From: Mycobacterium intermedium
GTDB lineage: Bacteria; Actinomycetota; Actinomycetes; Mycobacteriales; Mycobacteriaceae
Length of the DNA: 64,000 bases
Assembly (NCBI RefSeq): GCF_002086275.1
Contig: NZ_MVHT01000007.1
Coordinates: 56,305-120,304, forward strand
Reading direction: 5' to 3'
Part shown: one piece after another, positions 8,433-16,058 of the stretch
Numbering within the stretch: the first letter of the stretch is position 1
Layout: the number at the start of each line of letters is the position of its first letter
Notes under the pieces: model-generated
Databases searched by the model: none
Told to the model about the DNA's origin: nothing
What the model saw: only the letters and a program-made list of their open reading frames with translations
Position numbers and translations under genes: made by a program

Positions 8433-8468
8433 GTCGGCTTTCAGGTCGGCTTTCAGGTCGGCTTTCAG
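8433..8468. repeat. Perfect tandem repeat, 3 x 12 bp (GTCGGCTTTCAG)
   Basis: Three identical 12-bp copies lie end to end between the converging stops of the P450 and the thiolase-like gene. The repeat could be polymorphic in copy number between strains. No stem-loop is obvious. Confidence 0.9.
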
Positions 8469-8473
8469 CCGTT

Positions 8474-9592
8474 TTAACCTTCCAACAAGGCAACCACGCA
8501 GGACCCTCCGCCGCCCATGGCCTGCGCCAGGCCGATCCGAGGATCCGCAACCTGGCGCGAATCAGCTTCTCCCCGAAGCTGGCTGACGACTTCGGCCACC
8601 TGGGCCAGACCGGTGGCGCCGAACGCGTGACCACGGGCCAGACACCCGCCGTCGGTGTTGGTGGGGAGCCGCCCACCACTGGCAAGTCCGCCTGAGACCG
8701 CCAGTTCGGCTGCTCCCTTGGCGTCGACGAGACCCAGCGCGATCAGGGCGGTGATCTCCTCGCTGGCGCACATGTCGTGCAGCGAGACGATACCGACATC
8801 GGCGGGCGCCTTTCCGGCTGCGGCGAAAGCCCGGTTGGCGGTGAGAGCTATTTGCGACGGCGGACCGACGCACGGACCGGACAACGGCCACTGCGGGTCA
8901 TGCGGCCAACTGGTCTGTTCGATCGCGGCGACCGAAACCGACCGTGGGAAGGTGTTGGCGGTCACCACAATCGCCGCTCCGCCGTCGGCCGAGGCATGAC
9001 ACATCATCTTCGTCAGCGGCTCGGCGACCACGCGGGCCGACATGACCTGCTCGACGGTCACTTCGGCGTCGCTTCGTCGCGCGGCCAACGGATTGAGCCG
9101 AGCTTGGTTGTACGCCTTGGCCGCGACCGCGGCGATGACCTCCGGCTTCGAGTCCGTCTCGTACAGCCAGCGATTCGCCTCGATGGCGTAATGCAGTTGC
9201 GGCGGGAAGCGATCCCAGAATTCGACGGCGGCCGGCACGACGCCGCCCGGTTCCAGCGCGGTGGTCTTCTCGTATCCGATCGCCAGGGCGGTGTCGCAGC
9301 GGCCGGACGCCACCGCCCACACCGCGTGGCGCAATGCAACCATGCCGCCCGCGGAGGCACTCTCCGTTGCGGTCACCGGAATGGCGGTGCGGCCCAACCG
9401 ATGGGCCACTTTCAGGGCGGTCTGCGGCGGCGCCATCGACGACGAGGTGAACACCTCACCCACGGCGTCATAGTCCAGCCCGGCGTCGGCGAGAGCCAGC
9501 TCCGCGGCCTCGACACCAAGGTCGGCCAAACGGGCCTCACTACGCTTGCCGAACGGTGTCACCCCGACGCCGGCGATGTGCGTGCCGGTCAT
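8474..9592 (-). CDS. Thiolase-fold protein without the nucleophilic Cys; probable Ltp2-like acyl-CoA retro-aldolase
   Basis: 372 aa, SCP-x/Ltp-type thiolase fold: IAGVGVTPFGKR at the N-terminus, VSLHDMCASEEITAL in the second half and a GGCLARGHAFGATG loop near the end. The nucleophile segment reads TESASAGGM (about residues 76-84), with Ser where thiolases have Cys. This is the pattern of Ltp2-type aldolases, which keep the thiolase fold but cleave a beta-hydroxyacyl-CoA and need a DUF35 partner. A DUF35 gene lies directly upstream and overlaps by ATGA, which supports that reading. Expected reaction: retro-aldol release of a short acyl-CoA from a 3-hydroxyacyl-CoA, leaving a ketone or aldehyde. 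Last gene of the 15510-8474 operon. Confidence 0.8.
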   Translation of the reverse strand: MTGTHIAGVGVTPFGKRSEARLADLGVEAAELALADAGLDYDAVGEVFTSSSMAPPQTALKVAHRLGRTAIPVTATESASAGGMVALRHAVWAVASGRCDTALAIGYEKTTALEPGGVVPAAVEFWDRFPPQLHYAIEANRWLYETDSKPEVIAAVAAKAYNQARLNPLAARRSDAEVTVEQVMSARVVAEPLTKMMCHASADGGAAIVVTANTFPRSVSVAAIEQTSWPHDPQWPLSGPCVGPPSQIALTANRAFAAAGKAPADVGIVSLHDMCASEEITALIALGLVDAKGAAELAVSGGLASGGRLPTNTDGGCLARGHAFGATGLAQVAEVVSQLRGEADSRQVADPRIGLAQAMGGGGSCVVALLEG

Positions 9593-9831
9593 GCCGGATT
9601 CTCGTGAAAGAGGAGGACTGTCTCGTCCGACAGGGACGTTCGGATGAGGCGACCCGTGGTACCGGGGGCCGGACGTGGCCCCGAAACCAACACTTGCAGC
9701 CGCTCACCGTCCGTGTCGACCCATGCGACGCTGTAGCCGTTCTCGCCGTAGCCGGGAATCGGCGACTTCGCCGGCACGAATGACGCCGACCACACGGTCG
9801 CCGTCAAACCATCGGATACGTCAACGGGCAC
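9589..9831 (-). CDS. DUF35 OB-fold protein, short form
   Basis: 80 aa. The GYGENGYSVAWVDTDGERLQVLVSG region matches the OB-fold half of DUF35 proteins, which partner thiolase-fold enzymes in lipid and sterol catabolism. Typical members have about 130 residues with an N-terminal CxxC zinc ribbon; this one has no cysteine pair, so the ribbon is missing. It starts at GTG 9831, 11 nt inside the CoA transferase gene; TGA lies in frame two codons upstream, so no longer form is possible. The stop overlaps the ATG of the thiolase-like gene. It probably forms a complex with that protein. Confidence 0.75.
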   Translation of the reverse strand: MPVDVSDGLTATVWSASFVPAKSPIPGYGENGYSVAWVDTDGERLQVLVSGPRPAPGTTGRLIRTSLSDETVLLFHENPA

Positions 9832-11944
9832 TTGTCATCCTTTCCTGGTGCAGGTTCGTGCTTCCCAGCGCCGGTGGGGGCGCGAGCGGCACGGGGCCGC
9901 GGCCCACGAACCGCCACGGCAGGCCGACCAGCCGGGCGGTACCGATTTCAGGGTCTGGGTGGGCGATTTCGGGAAAGAATCCGCGTGCGGCCAGATGAGG
10001 ATCGGCGACCAGGTCTTCGGCCCGCAGCACTGGCACGGCGCGGATGCCCTCCGTCGCCAATCGCGCGCTCGCTTCGCGCGCCGACATGGTGGCAATGACG
10101 GACGTCAAATAACTTTGCGTTGCAGCATGATCCGCCGCATGTGTCCGGTCGTCCGACCCGCTGAGTTCAACCGCGACCCAGCGCCCGTCGACGGCTCGGT
10201 AGATCCCCCGGTGTGGTGGGGTCGCATTGTCGACCACCGATTGTTCGGTGGCCGACGCCGCACTGACGAATTCCGCCACGGTGGATGCGACGACCTCTGC
10301 CATCGACAGATCGATAATCGCGCCGGTGTTACGCCCCGGACCCAAGGCCCAAGCGGCGATCACGGTTGCCGCCACCACGGAAGACAGCGGATCGGCGATG
10401 ACCGTGCCCAGTTTCGCCGGGGTGCCGTCGGCGCTCAGGGTCAGTCCCGCCAGTCCGCCGTACGCCTGAACGTTGTTGGCGTACACCCGATACCCGGCCA
10501 TCGGTCCCGTCGAACCAAAGCCGGAGACCCGCATCACCAACTTGCCCGAGTCCGCGAGCGCCACGGGGTTCACGTCCAACCGAGTCAGTCGAGAGGTACC
10601 GACGTTCTCGATGAGTACGTCGGCATCTTTCAGCGCTGCGGCGACATCCTGGGTGGCCCGACTCGGCTCGATCAACCTGCTCTGTTTGGAGTGGTTGGAA
10701 ACCGAGAAGTAGGCACCGCGCTCGATTCCCGGCTTCCCGTGGGCGAAGGGGCCGGTACGGCGGTAGATATCGAGACGGTCAGGGTCTTCCAGGCGCACCA
10801 CCGGCGCCCCCATTGCACCCAGGAGTGCCCCGACGATGGGTCCGGCGAGCACGTGGGTCAGCTCGACGATCCGCACGTCGCTGAGCCGGGACGCGCGGTC
10901 GCCAACACCGGGACCACCGAGTTGCGTCAACCACGGTGCCTCGAGGACGGACAACGGGACACCGCCGAGCCGAGCCGCCGAAACCGCAGCGCGGGCGGCG
11001 AATTGGGGTGATGTCAGAATCTCCTCGGGTGTGTTCACCGGGGTCGACGGCACGCCATGGGCCTGCAGCAGGGCGGCGCATCCCTCTTTGGCCTGAGTTG
11101 CCGCCCAGGCGGCGACGTGCTGGTTGATCAGGTCCGCGTGATCGATGCGGGCGGATCGTTCGTCAAGGCCGGCGGCCCACGCAGGATGATTCAGGGCGCC
11201 CAGCAGTCCTTTCCACTGGTGGTTCTCCACCGCGGTGATCCGCACCATCCCGTCGCGGCACTCGAACAGCCCCGACGGTGCGAGATAACGACCGCTGCCC
11301 GCCCGCCCGGGGCATGAGTACAGCACGTGGGCACACTCCGGCAGAGCGGCGGTGAACGCCACGGCTTCCTGCACCGACACGTCCACCAGGACCGATGCCT
11401 TGGTGCTGTTGCGTTGATCGAGACCGTGCAGTGCCGCCAGGGCGGTCACCGCGCCCGCGGCCTTGGACGCGACGTAGCCGGGTGCTGGCACGGGCGTGCC
11501 GTCAGACCCTTCGATGGTGGCGAGCATCCCGCCGGTGGCCTGGGCAACCAACTCGCCACCCGATTCGGCGCACCGTGGTCCATCGAGACCGAACGGACTG
11601 ACGACGACCACCACGGCGTCGTGGGCTTCCGGCGGCGTCAAGGCGGTGCCGCGGTCGACGATCACGATGTCATAAATGTCATAGTCACTCGCCAAAGCGC
11701 TTGCATCCGTTGACGGTCCGAGGATGCGTTTGGAACGGTCGAGCGTCAGGTCCACTGCCGCAACCGGCCCGGTCTCGGTCTTGATGATCGGCCCGACGCG
11801 GCTGGGTGTGTCGTGGTGAGATGCCTTGGTGACCTCGGCTCCCAGGCTGGCCAACAGCGCCGCCGCCGTGGATCCGGCGATCCCGTCGCCGATTTCGAGG
11901 ACCCTGATTCCCGTCAGAAAGGAGTCGCGAGCGCCGGTGTTCAT
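9821..11944 (-). CDS. Double-domain CaiB/BaiF CoA transferase fusion
   Basis: 707 aa, about twice the usual length. Domain 1 (residues about 10-340) starts GIRVLEIGDGIAGSTAAALLA and domain 2 (about 350-700) starts DVRIVELTHVLAGPIVGALL; each is a complete family III CoA transferase unit. In domain 1 the catalytic-Asp segment reads YVASKAAG, so the Asp is lost, while domain 2 keeps it (VIADPLSSV). Family III enzymes work as interlocked dimers, so the fusion may be a pseudo-dimer with one working site. It overlaps the ACAD upstream (ATGA) and the DUF35 gene downstream. Likely role: loading CoA onto the pathway acid. Confidence 0.9.
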   Translation of the reverse strand: MNTGARDSFLTGIRVLEIGDGIAGSTAAALLASLGAEVTKASHHDTPSRVGPIIKTETGPVAAVDLTLDRSKRILGPSTDASALASDYDIYDIVIVDRGTALTPPEAHDAVVVVVSPFGLDGPRCAESGGELVAQATGGMLATIEGSDGTPVPAPGYVASKAAGAVTALAALHGLDQRNSTKASVLVDVSVQEAVAFTAALPECAHVLYSCPGRAGSGRYLAPSGLFECRDGMVRITAVENHQWKGLLGALNHPAWAAGLDERSARIDHADLINQHVAAWAATQAKEGCAALLQAHGVPSTPVNTPEEILTSPQFAARAAVSAARLGGVPLSVLEAPWLTQLGGPGVGDRASRLSDVRIVELTHVLAGPIVGALLGAMGAPVVRLEDPDRLDIYRRTGPFAHGKPGIERGAYFSVSNHSKQSRLIEPSRATQDVAAALKDADVLIENVGTSRLTRLDVNPVALADSGKLVMRVSGFGSTGPMAGYRVYANNVQAYGGLAGLTLSADGTPAKLGTVIADPLSSVVAATVIAAWALGPGRNTGAIIDLSMAEVVASTVAEFVSAASATEQSVVDNATPPHRGIYRAVDGRWVAVELSGSDDRTHAADHAATQSYLTSVIATMSAREASARLATEGIRAVPVLRAEDLVADPHLAARGFFPEIAHPDPEIGTARLVGLPWRFVGRGPVPLAPPPALGSTNLHQERMTSAR

Positions 11945-13008
11945 TCACGCTCCCCGTTCTGGGCGACGGGATGGCGGCTGCTGAGCCAGCGGGTCACGGC
12001 GTCCCGGTGCTGGGCTCGGGCGCCCAGTGCGGCCACGGCGCTCGCCGCACGGCGAAGGTGAACGTGAGCTTCGTGCTCCCACGTGTAGGCAATGCCGCCG
12101 AATACCTGGGTGGCGCCTTCAGGTACCGCGCGCAGCGCATCGATGCCCCAAAATGCGGCAAGCGATGTCAATGCCGGTGCATCGGGATGCCCTTGCTCGC
12201 ACGCGTCCGCGGCACGGTTGACCAGAGCCCGTCCGATCTCGATTGCGCACCGCTGGTCGACAAGGCGGTGCTTGATGGCTTGATAGGCGCCGATCGGATG
12301 ACCGAATGCGATGCGCTGCTTGGCGTACTCGGTTGCGGCGTCGTTGGCGGCCGACGCGATGCCGACGAGTTCGGCCAGTTGCGCGACCTGCGCGCGCAAG
12401 ATCGCGTCGCGAAAACGTCGACCGGCGCCTTCGCCCTCATCGAGGGCACGAATTGGCACTGCCCGCAACTCAATTCGTGCGGCCGGATTATGATCCAATG
12501 GCGTCACCGGTTGGCGCACCACGCCTGTGGCGGTCGGATCAACCACCCCCAGAACGGTTTGATCGCCCGCGCCCGCGCAGACCAACAACCTGGTCGCGAC
12601 CGCAGCAAACGGCACCACTGGCCATACCCCCGAGACGCGGTCACCAGTGCGCTCACCGCGCCCGGGCAGCAGCAGGCTGATTCCGTCGCCGCTGCGGTCC
12701 TCACACCAGTTCGCCGCGGCCGTTGCGGGCAATGGAACCGGGGCCGCCACGGCGCCGGCTAGTTCGGCGAGCACACAAAGTTCGCGTACACCCCCTCCTC
12801 CCCCGCCATTCGCCTCGCTCACCAGGACATCGGGCCAGCCCAACCCGGTTATGGTTTGCCACAGCCCGGCGTCGAAGGCCGGACTCGGTCCGTCGAGCAA
12901 ACCGCGGAAAGCGGCCGGTGACCACGCCCGCCGTAGGATCTCGCCGGCCGACTGCCGTAGTTCAGCCAGTTCTGCTGCGGTGTCGGCGATCTCAGTCAGT
13001 AGCCGCAT
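11941..13008 (-). CDS. Acyl-CoA dehydrogenase, beta-type subunit
   Basis: 355 aa from ATG 13008. The C-terminal motif QVFGGIAYTWEHEAHVHLRRA marks the smaller, beta-type subunit of heteromeric actinobacterial ACADs; the middle of the protein is Ala/Gly-rich and lacks the SEPEAGSD block. The upstream ACAD gene stops at 13013, so the two are 4 nt apart; a GTG at 13023 could extend it by five residues with overlap. Its stop overlaps the ATG of the double CoA transferase. Expected to pair with the alpha-type subunit at 13013-14203. Confidence 0.87.
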   Translation of the reverse strand: MRLLTEIADTAAELAELRQSAGEILRRAWSPAAFRGLLDGPSPAFDAGLWQTITGLGWPDVLVSEANGGGGGGVRELCVLAELAGAVAAPVPLPATAAANWCEDRSGDGISLLLPGRGERTGDRVSGVWPVVPFAAVATRLLVCAGAGDQTVLGVVDPTATGVVRQPVTPLDHNPAARIELRAVPIRALDEGEGAGRRFRDAILRAQVAQLAELVGIASAANDAATEYAKQRIAFGHPIGAYQAIKHRLVDQRCAIEIGRALVNRAADACEQGHPDAPALTSLAAFWGIDALRAVPEGATQVFGGIAYTWEHEAHVHLRRAASAVAALGARAQHRDAVTRWLSSRHPVAQNGERE

Positions 13009-13012
13009 GTCA

Positions 13013-14203
13013 TTACGGGTCACGGGGCAGCCCCAGCAGTTTCTCGGCGATGACGTTGCGCTGGATCTCTGAGGTGCCCGCCCCAAAGGTCGCGGCCCGC
13101 ATCAGCAGGTAGCTCTTCGCGACATTGCCGTTCTTGGCCGCGCCCGGTGAGCCGCGCTCCAGCGTTCCGGCGGGCCCGGCGAGGTCCAACCCGAAGTTGG
13201 CCATCGCCTGGTCGACCTCCGACGTCAACAGCTTGGCCACCGACGCCTCCGGTCCGGGGCTGACTCCACGAACCCCGGCGGCGGTCGCTTGCGCCGCGAT
13301 CTGCCGCAGCGCCTCGACCTGGGCCGCGAAGCCTACGATCCGGTCCGCGACATAGCTGTCACCAAAGCCGTTGGTTGTCAGCGCATTAGGTTCCTGCGCC
13401 AGGCGGGCCAGGATCGCAAGTCGCCGCTCGATGCGGTGGGTGCGACTCTGGCCGACGCGCTCATAACCCAGAGTGGACTTCGCGACGGTCCAACCGCCGT
13501 GCAGCGGTCCGAGCACATGCGTGAGCGGCACCCGCACCGCATCGAAGAACACCTCGTTGAATTCGGCGGCGCCGGTTATCTGGCGGATCGGGCGCACCTC
13601 GATGCCCGGTGTCCGAAGTGGCACCAGTAGATAGCTGATCCCGGCGTGTTTGTCCGCAGCCGGGTCGGTGCGGGCCAGAATGTAGATCCAGTCCGCGTAC
13701 TGGGCTTTCGAGGTCCAGATCTTCTGACCGGTGATCACCAGGTCGTCACCGTCGATTTCGGCCCGCGTTTTCAGCGCGGCCAGGTCGCTGCCCGCTTCGG
13801 GTTCACTGAACCCCTGGCACCACACCTCTTCTCCGGACAGGATTTTCGGAAGATAGCGCGCACGCTGCTCATCGGTGCCCCACTGGATGATGGTGGGTCC
13901 CAGTTGGTTGATGGCACTGCGGTTGATGGGCTCGGGCGCCCGCGCAGTCGCCATCTCGGCGTTGAAGATCAACTGCTGCAGCGGAGTTGCCGCGCGGCCG
14001 CCGAATTGCACGGGCCACGAGATGGCAGCCAGACCCGCGTTGTGTAGTTGTCCCTGCCACCATCGCATCCGTGCGAGAGGGCTCTTGTCGTCGCCGGCAG
14101 CGCCGACGCCAGAAGCCAATGTCGATGCCAGGAAGGCGCGGACCTCGTCGCGGAACTCGCGGTCGGCGTCGCCGAGGACGGCATCGTAATCCGGTTCGGT
14201 CAC
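13013..14203 (-). CDS. Acyl-CoA dehydrogenase, alpha-type subunit
   Basis: 396 aa starting at GTG 14203, whose codon overlaps the TGA of the amidohydrolase (GTGA). The long frame running to 14581 is not real coding. Motifs: REFRDEVRAFLAS at the N-terminus, CQGFSEPEAGSDLAALKT in the middle, ITGQKIWTSKAQYADW, and the C-terminal FGAGTSEIQRNVIAEKLLGL. As in the 775-1914 paralogue, the MCAD-type catalytic Glu position before GTSE is not Glu. With the beta-type subunit at 11941-13008 it probably forms an FAD-dependent heterotetramer that introduces a double bond next to the CoA thioester. Confidence 0.9.
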   Translation of the reverse strand: MTEPDYDAVLGDADREFRDEVRAFLASTLASGVGAAGDDKSPLARMRWWQGQLHNAGLAAISWPVQFGGRAATPLQQLIFNAEMATARAPEPINRSAINQLGPTIIQWGTDEQRARYLPKILSGEEVWCQGFSEPEAGSDLAALKTRAEIDGDDLVITGQKIWTSKAQYADWIYILARTDPAADKHAGISYLLVPLRTPGIEVRPIRQITGAAEFNEVFFDAVRVPLTHVLGPLHGGWTVAKSTLGYERVGQSRTHRIERRLAILARLAQEPNALTTNGFGDSYVADRIVGFAAQVEALRQIAAQATAAGVRGVSPGPEASVAKLLTSEVDQAMANFGLDLAGPAGTLERGSPGAAKNGNVAKSYLLMRAATFGAGTSEIQRNVIAEKLLGLPRDP

Positions 14204-15510
14204 GCCCCACCACGAAGGATCGAGGCCATCCGCACCTTCATGTCTCCGTAGGTGATCGCGGTGGCACCCGCTTTCGGCGCGCGTCCCGCAGCTACTTTTG
14301 GTGCGGACAGATCCAGGCCAGTATTCTTCTCCCGCAACGCCGAAACGGTGCAGTTCGCTCTGCCGAGGCGCTCTACCCCGGTGTAGCCGAACTCGCGAGC
14401 GGCGTTCTTCCACGTGATGGCTTCGACCTCGTCGAAGGTGCAGCCCTCCAGCTGGGCAGCGAGTTGCTCGGGCGCGTCGGGCCAGCTGCTGTCGGAGTGC
14501 GGATAGTCCATTTCCCAGCAGATGGTTTCTATCCCGATGCGTTCGCGCATCTCGATGCCCACCCGGTCGCGGATGAAGCACGACAGGAAGTTGCGGCGGT
14601 ACACGTCGGTGGGGCTCAATCCGTCTCCGAGATCGTCACCGGTCCATGCTCGCTGCCGGGAGTAAATGTCCTCGAATCGCTCCAGCAGAAACGGAATCCA
14701 GCCGATGCCTCCCTCGGAGAGCGAGAACTTGATCGTGGGGAACTTTGTGAGTACCGGGGAGAACAGCAGATCAGCGGTGAACCGCTGGGTGTCGATCGGC
14801 ATCATCGAGTTGTAAGCGAGGTAGGTGGTCTGGTCCGACGGCACGGGCAACCCACCGCCGGTGCCGATGTGGATGTTCACCACCGCGTTCTCTTCGCACA
14901 GCGCCTCCCACAGCGGATCCCAGTGCGGGTCCTGCCAGGGCGGCTGACCGTAATTGGCGATGTGCTGCGGTGCCGTCACCGCACGACAGCCCAATCCGGC
15001 CAGCCGGTGGACCTCGGCGGCGGCGAGCGCCGGATCCCAAAGCGGCAGAATGCCCATCGGGATGAATCGGTCGGGATGACGCCCACACCAGTCCTCAATG
15101 TGCCAGTCGTTGTAGGCGCGCACCATCACCGCCGAAACCTCACGGTCGCCCCGGTAGGTGAACAGCGCTCCCGAAATGGTCGGAAACGACGGAAAGCACA
15201 CCGACGCCAGCACACCGGCAGCGTTCATGTCGGCGACCCGCGCGTCGACGTCATAGCATCCTGACCGCATATCGGTGAAACGCGACGGCTCGAAGCCCCA
15301 CTCATCGTTGGGCCGGCCTGCGACGGCGTTGAGTCCGATATTGGGTAGCTGCAGGCCGTCGTAAACCCAAAAGCACACGCCATCTGCGTCCTCGACAATG
15401 CGCGGAGCGTCGTCGGCATAGCGGTTCGGCACTCGTCCCGCGAACATGTCGGGTGGCTCGATGGTGTGGTCGTCCACGCTGATCAGCACCAAATCGAGAG
15501 GATCAATCAC
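14200..15510 (-). CDS. Amidohydrolase family protein (TIM-barrel metal-dependent hydrolase)
   Basis: 436 aa, full length. Conserved blocks: ISVDDHTIEPPDMF at the start, NIGLNAVAGRPNDEWG, VNIHIGTGGG with a metal-ligand His, FSLSEGGIGWIPFLLERFED and the C-terminal MDYPHSDSSWP with the catalytic Asp. Such proteins are common in actinobacterial terpenoid and steroid regions, and some relatives are decarboxylases or ring-opening hydrolases. It opens the six-gene operon to 8474. GTG 15510 lies 6 nt after a TAGGAT hexamer, so the mRNA may be leaderless. A close paralogue begins at 414. Confidence 0.9.
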   Translation of the reverse strand: MIDPLDLVLISVDDHTIEPPDMFAGRVPNRYADDAPRIVEDADGVCFWVYDGLQLPNIGLNAVAGRPNDEWGFEPSRFTDMRSGCYDVDARVADMNAAGVLASVCFPSFPTISGALFTYRGDREVSAVMVRAYNDWHIEDWCGRHPDRFIPMGILPLWDPALAAAEVHRLAGLGCRAVTAPQHIANYGQPPWQDPHWDPLWEALCEENAVVNIHIGTGGGLPVPSDQTTYLAYNSMMPIDTQRFTADLLFSPVLTKFPTIKFSLSEGGIGWIPFLLERFEDIYSRQRAWTGDDLGDGLSPTDVYRRNFLSCFIRDRVGIEMRERIGIETICWEMDYPHSDSSWPDAPEQLAAQLEGCTFDEVEAITWKNAAREFGYTGVERLGRANCTVSALREKNTGLDLSAPKVAAGRAPKAGATAITYGDMKVRMASILRGGA

Positions 15511-15516
15511 CCGTAC

Positions 15517-15522
15517 ATCCTA
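15517..15522 (-). promoter_or_regulatory. Putative -10 hexamer for the leaderless amidohydrolase operon
   Basis: TAGGAT on the minus strand, 6 nt before the GTG at 15510. Overlaps the region next to the palindrome at 15528-15547. Confidence 0.35.
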
Positions 15523-15527
15523 AACTT

Positions 15528-15547
15528 CTAAACAGAATCTGTCTAAG
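15528..15547. promoter_or_regulatory. Imperfect palindrome, candidate TetR-type operator
   Basis: CTAAACAGAATCTGTCTAAG: inner ACAGA/TCTGT arms are perfect and outer bases mostly match. It lies immediately upstream of the putative -10 of the 15510-8474 operon and downstream of the SRPBCC stop, the right place for a repressor site. A similar ACAnnnnnTGT element is at 16972-16986. Confidence 0.45.
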
Positions 15548-15554
15548 TGTTCAG

Positions 15555-15983
15555 TCATGTCGCATGCGCATTGGCATAGTCCGCGATCCAGTCGGCCATG
15601 AGTCCGTAAATCGCCTCGATCGCGTCGCGGGCGGCCGTGTCGTCGCCGGTCGGTTCGTAGTCAACCTCCCAGACGACGGTCGATTCTGCTGCGCCATCCG
15701 AGGCGTCGGAGACGCGAGCCACGGACACGAAACGGCTGACCGGCATTGGATTGTTGGCGATCTCGTAGGACAGGGCGCGTTCTTCCGGCTTGATCCAGAT
15801 AAGCGTCTCGATCACCGGGTCCCCACCGCTGGTGCCGATGAGCCGCCGCATGCCCGGACCGTCGCCCTCGACGCGAACGTCGCTGACCCCCGGGATCCAG
15901 TCGACGTTGCCGAAATCGGCAAGAGTCGCCCACACCGCTTTTGGTGGCGCCGCGAGCCGCTTGCTGACAGTAATCGTTGGCAT
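15555..15983 (-). CDS. SRPBCC (polyketide cyclase/START-like) family protein
   Basis: 142 aa. Opens with ITVSKRLAAPPKAVWATLADFGN, the classic SRPBCC first strand and helix, and ends with the long C-terminal helix (AIEAIYGLMADWIADY). This fold forms a hydrophobic cavity; members bind lipids or catalyse cyclisation or dehydration. No catalytic residue can be named. The ATG lies 6 nt after TACGGT (15990-15995), another leaderless arrangement. It is divergent from the enoyl-CoA hydratase at 16059 and precedes the amidohydrolase operon on the same strand. Confidence 0.85.
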   Translation of the reverse strand: MPTITVSKRLAAPPKAVWATLADFGNVDWIPGVSDVRVEGDGPGMRRLIGTSGGDPVIETLIWIKPEERALSYEIANNPMPVSRFVSVARVSDASDGAAESTVVWEVDYEPTGDDTAARDAIEAIYGLMADWIADYANAHAT

Positions 15984-15989
15984 TCGCCG

Positions 15990-15995
15990 ACCGTA
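15990..15995 (-). promoter_or_regulatory. Putative -10 hexamer for the SRPBCC gene
   Basis: TACGGT, 6 nt before the ATG at 15983. Confidence 0.3.
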
Positions 15996-16013
15996 TCACC
16001 ACGATGTGACAAT

Positions 16014-16023
16014 TAGTCGACTA
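16014..16023. promoter_or_regulatory. Perfect 10-bp palindrome TAGTCGACTA in a divergent promoter
   Basis: Lies between the SRPBCC gene (minus) and the enoyl-CoA hydratase gene (plus). Short, so chance is possible, but the position suits a shared operator. Confidence 0.35.
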
Positions 16024-16058
16024 GTGTACTTGTGTATCGCTAGCGGGAAGAGGGTGAC

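Noticed and set aside
12701..14581. Long open frames opposite to or extending the ACAD genes, for example the ACAD frame open to 14581
   Set aside because: The upstream 126 codons have no family similarity and overlap the amidohydrolase coding region; the GTG at 14203 gives a normal ACAD start and a GTGA overlap.
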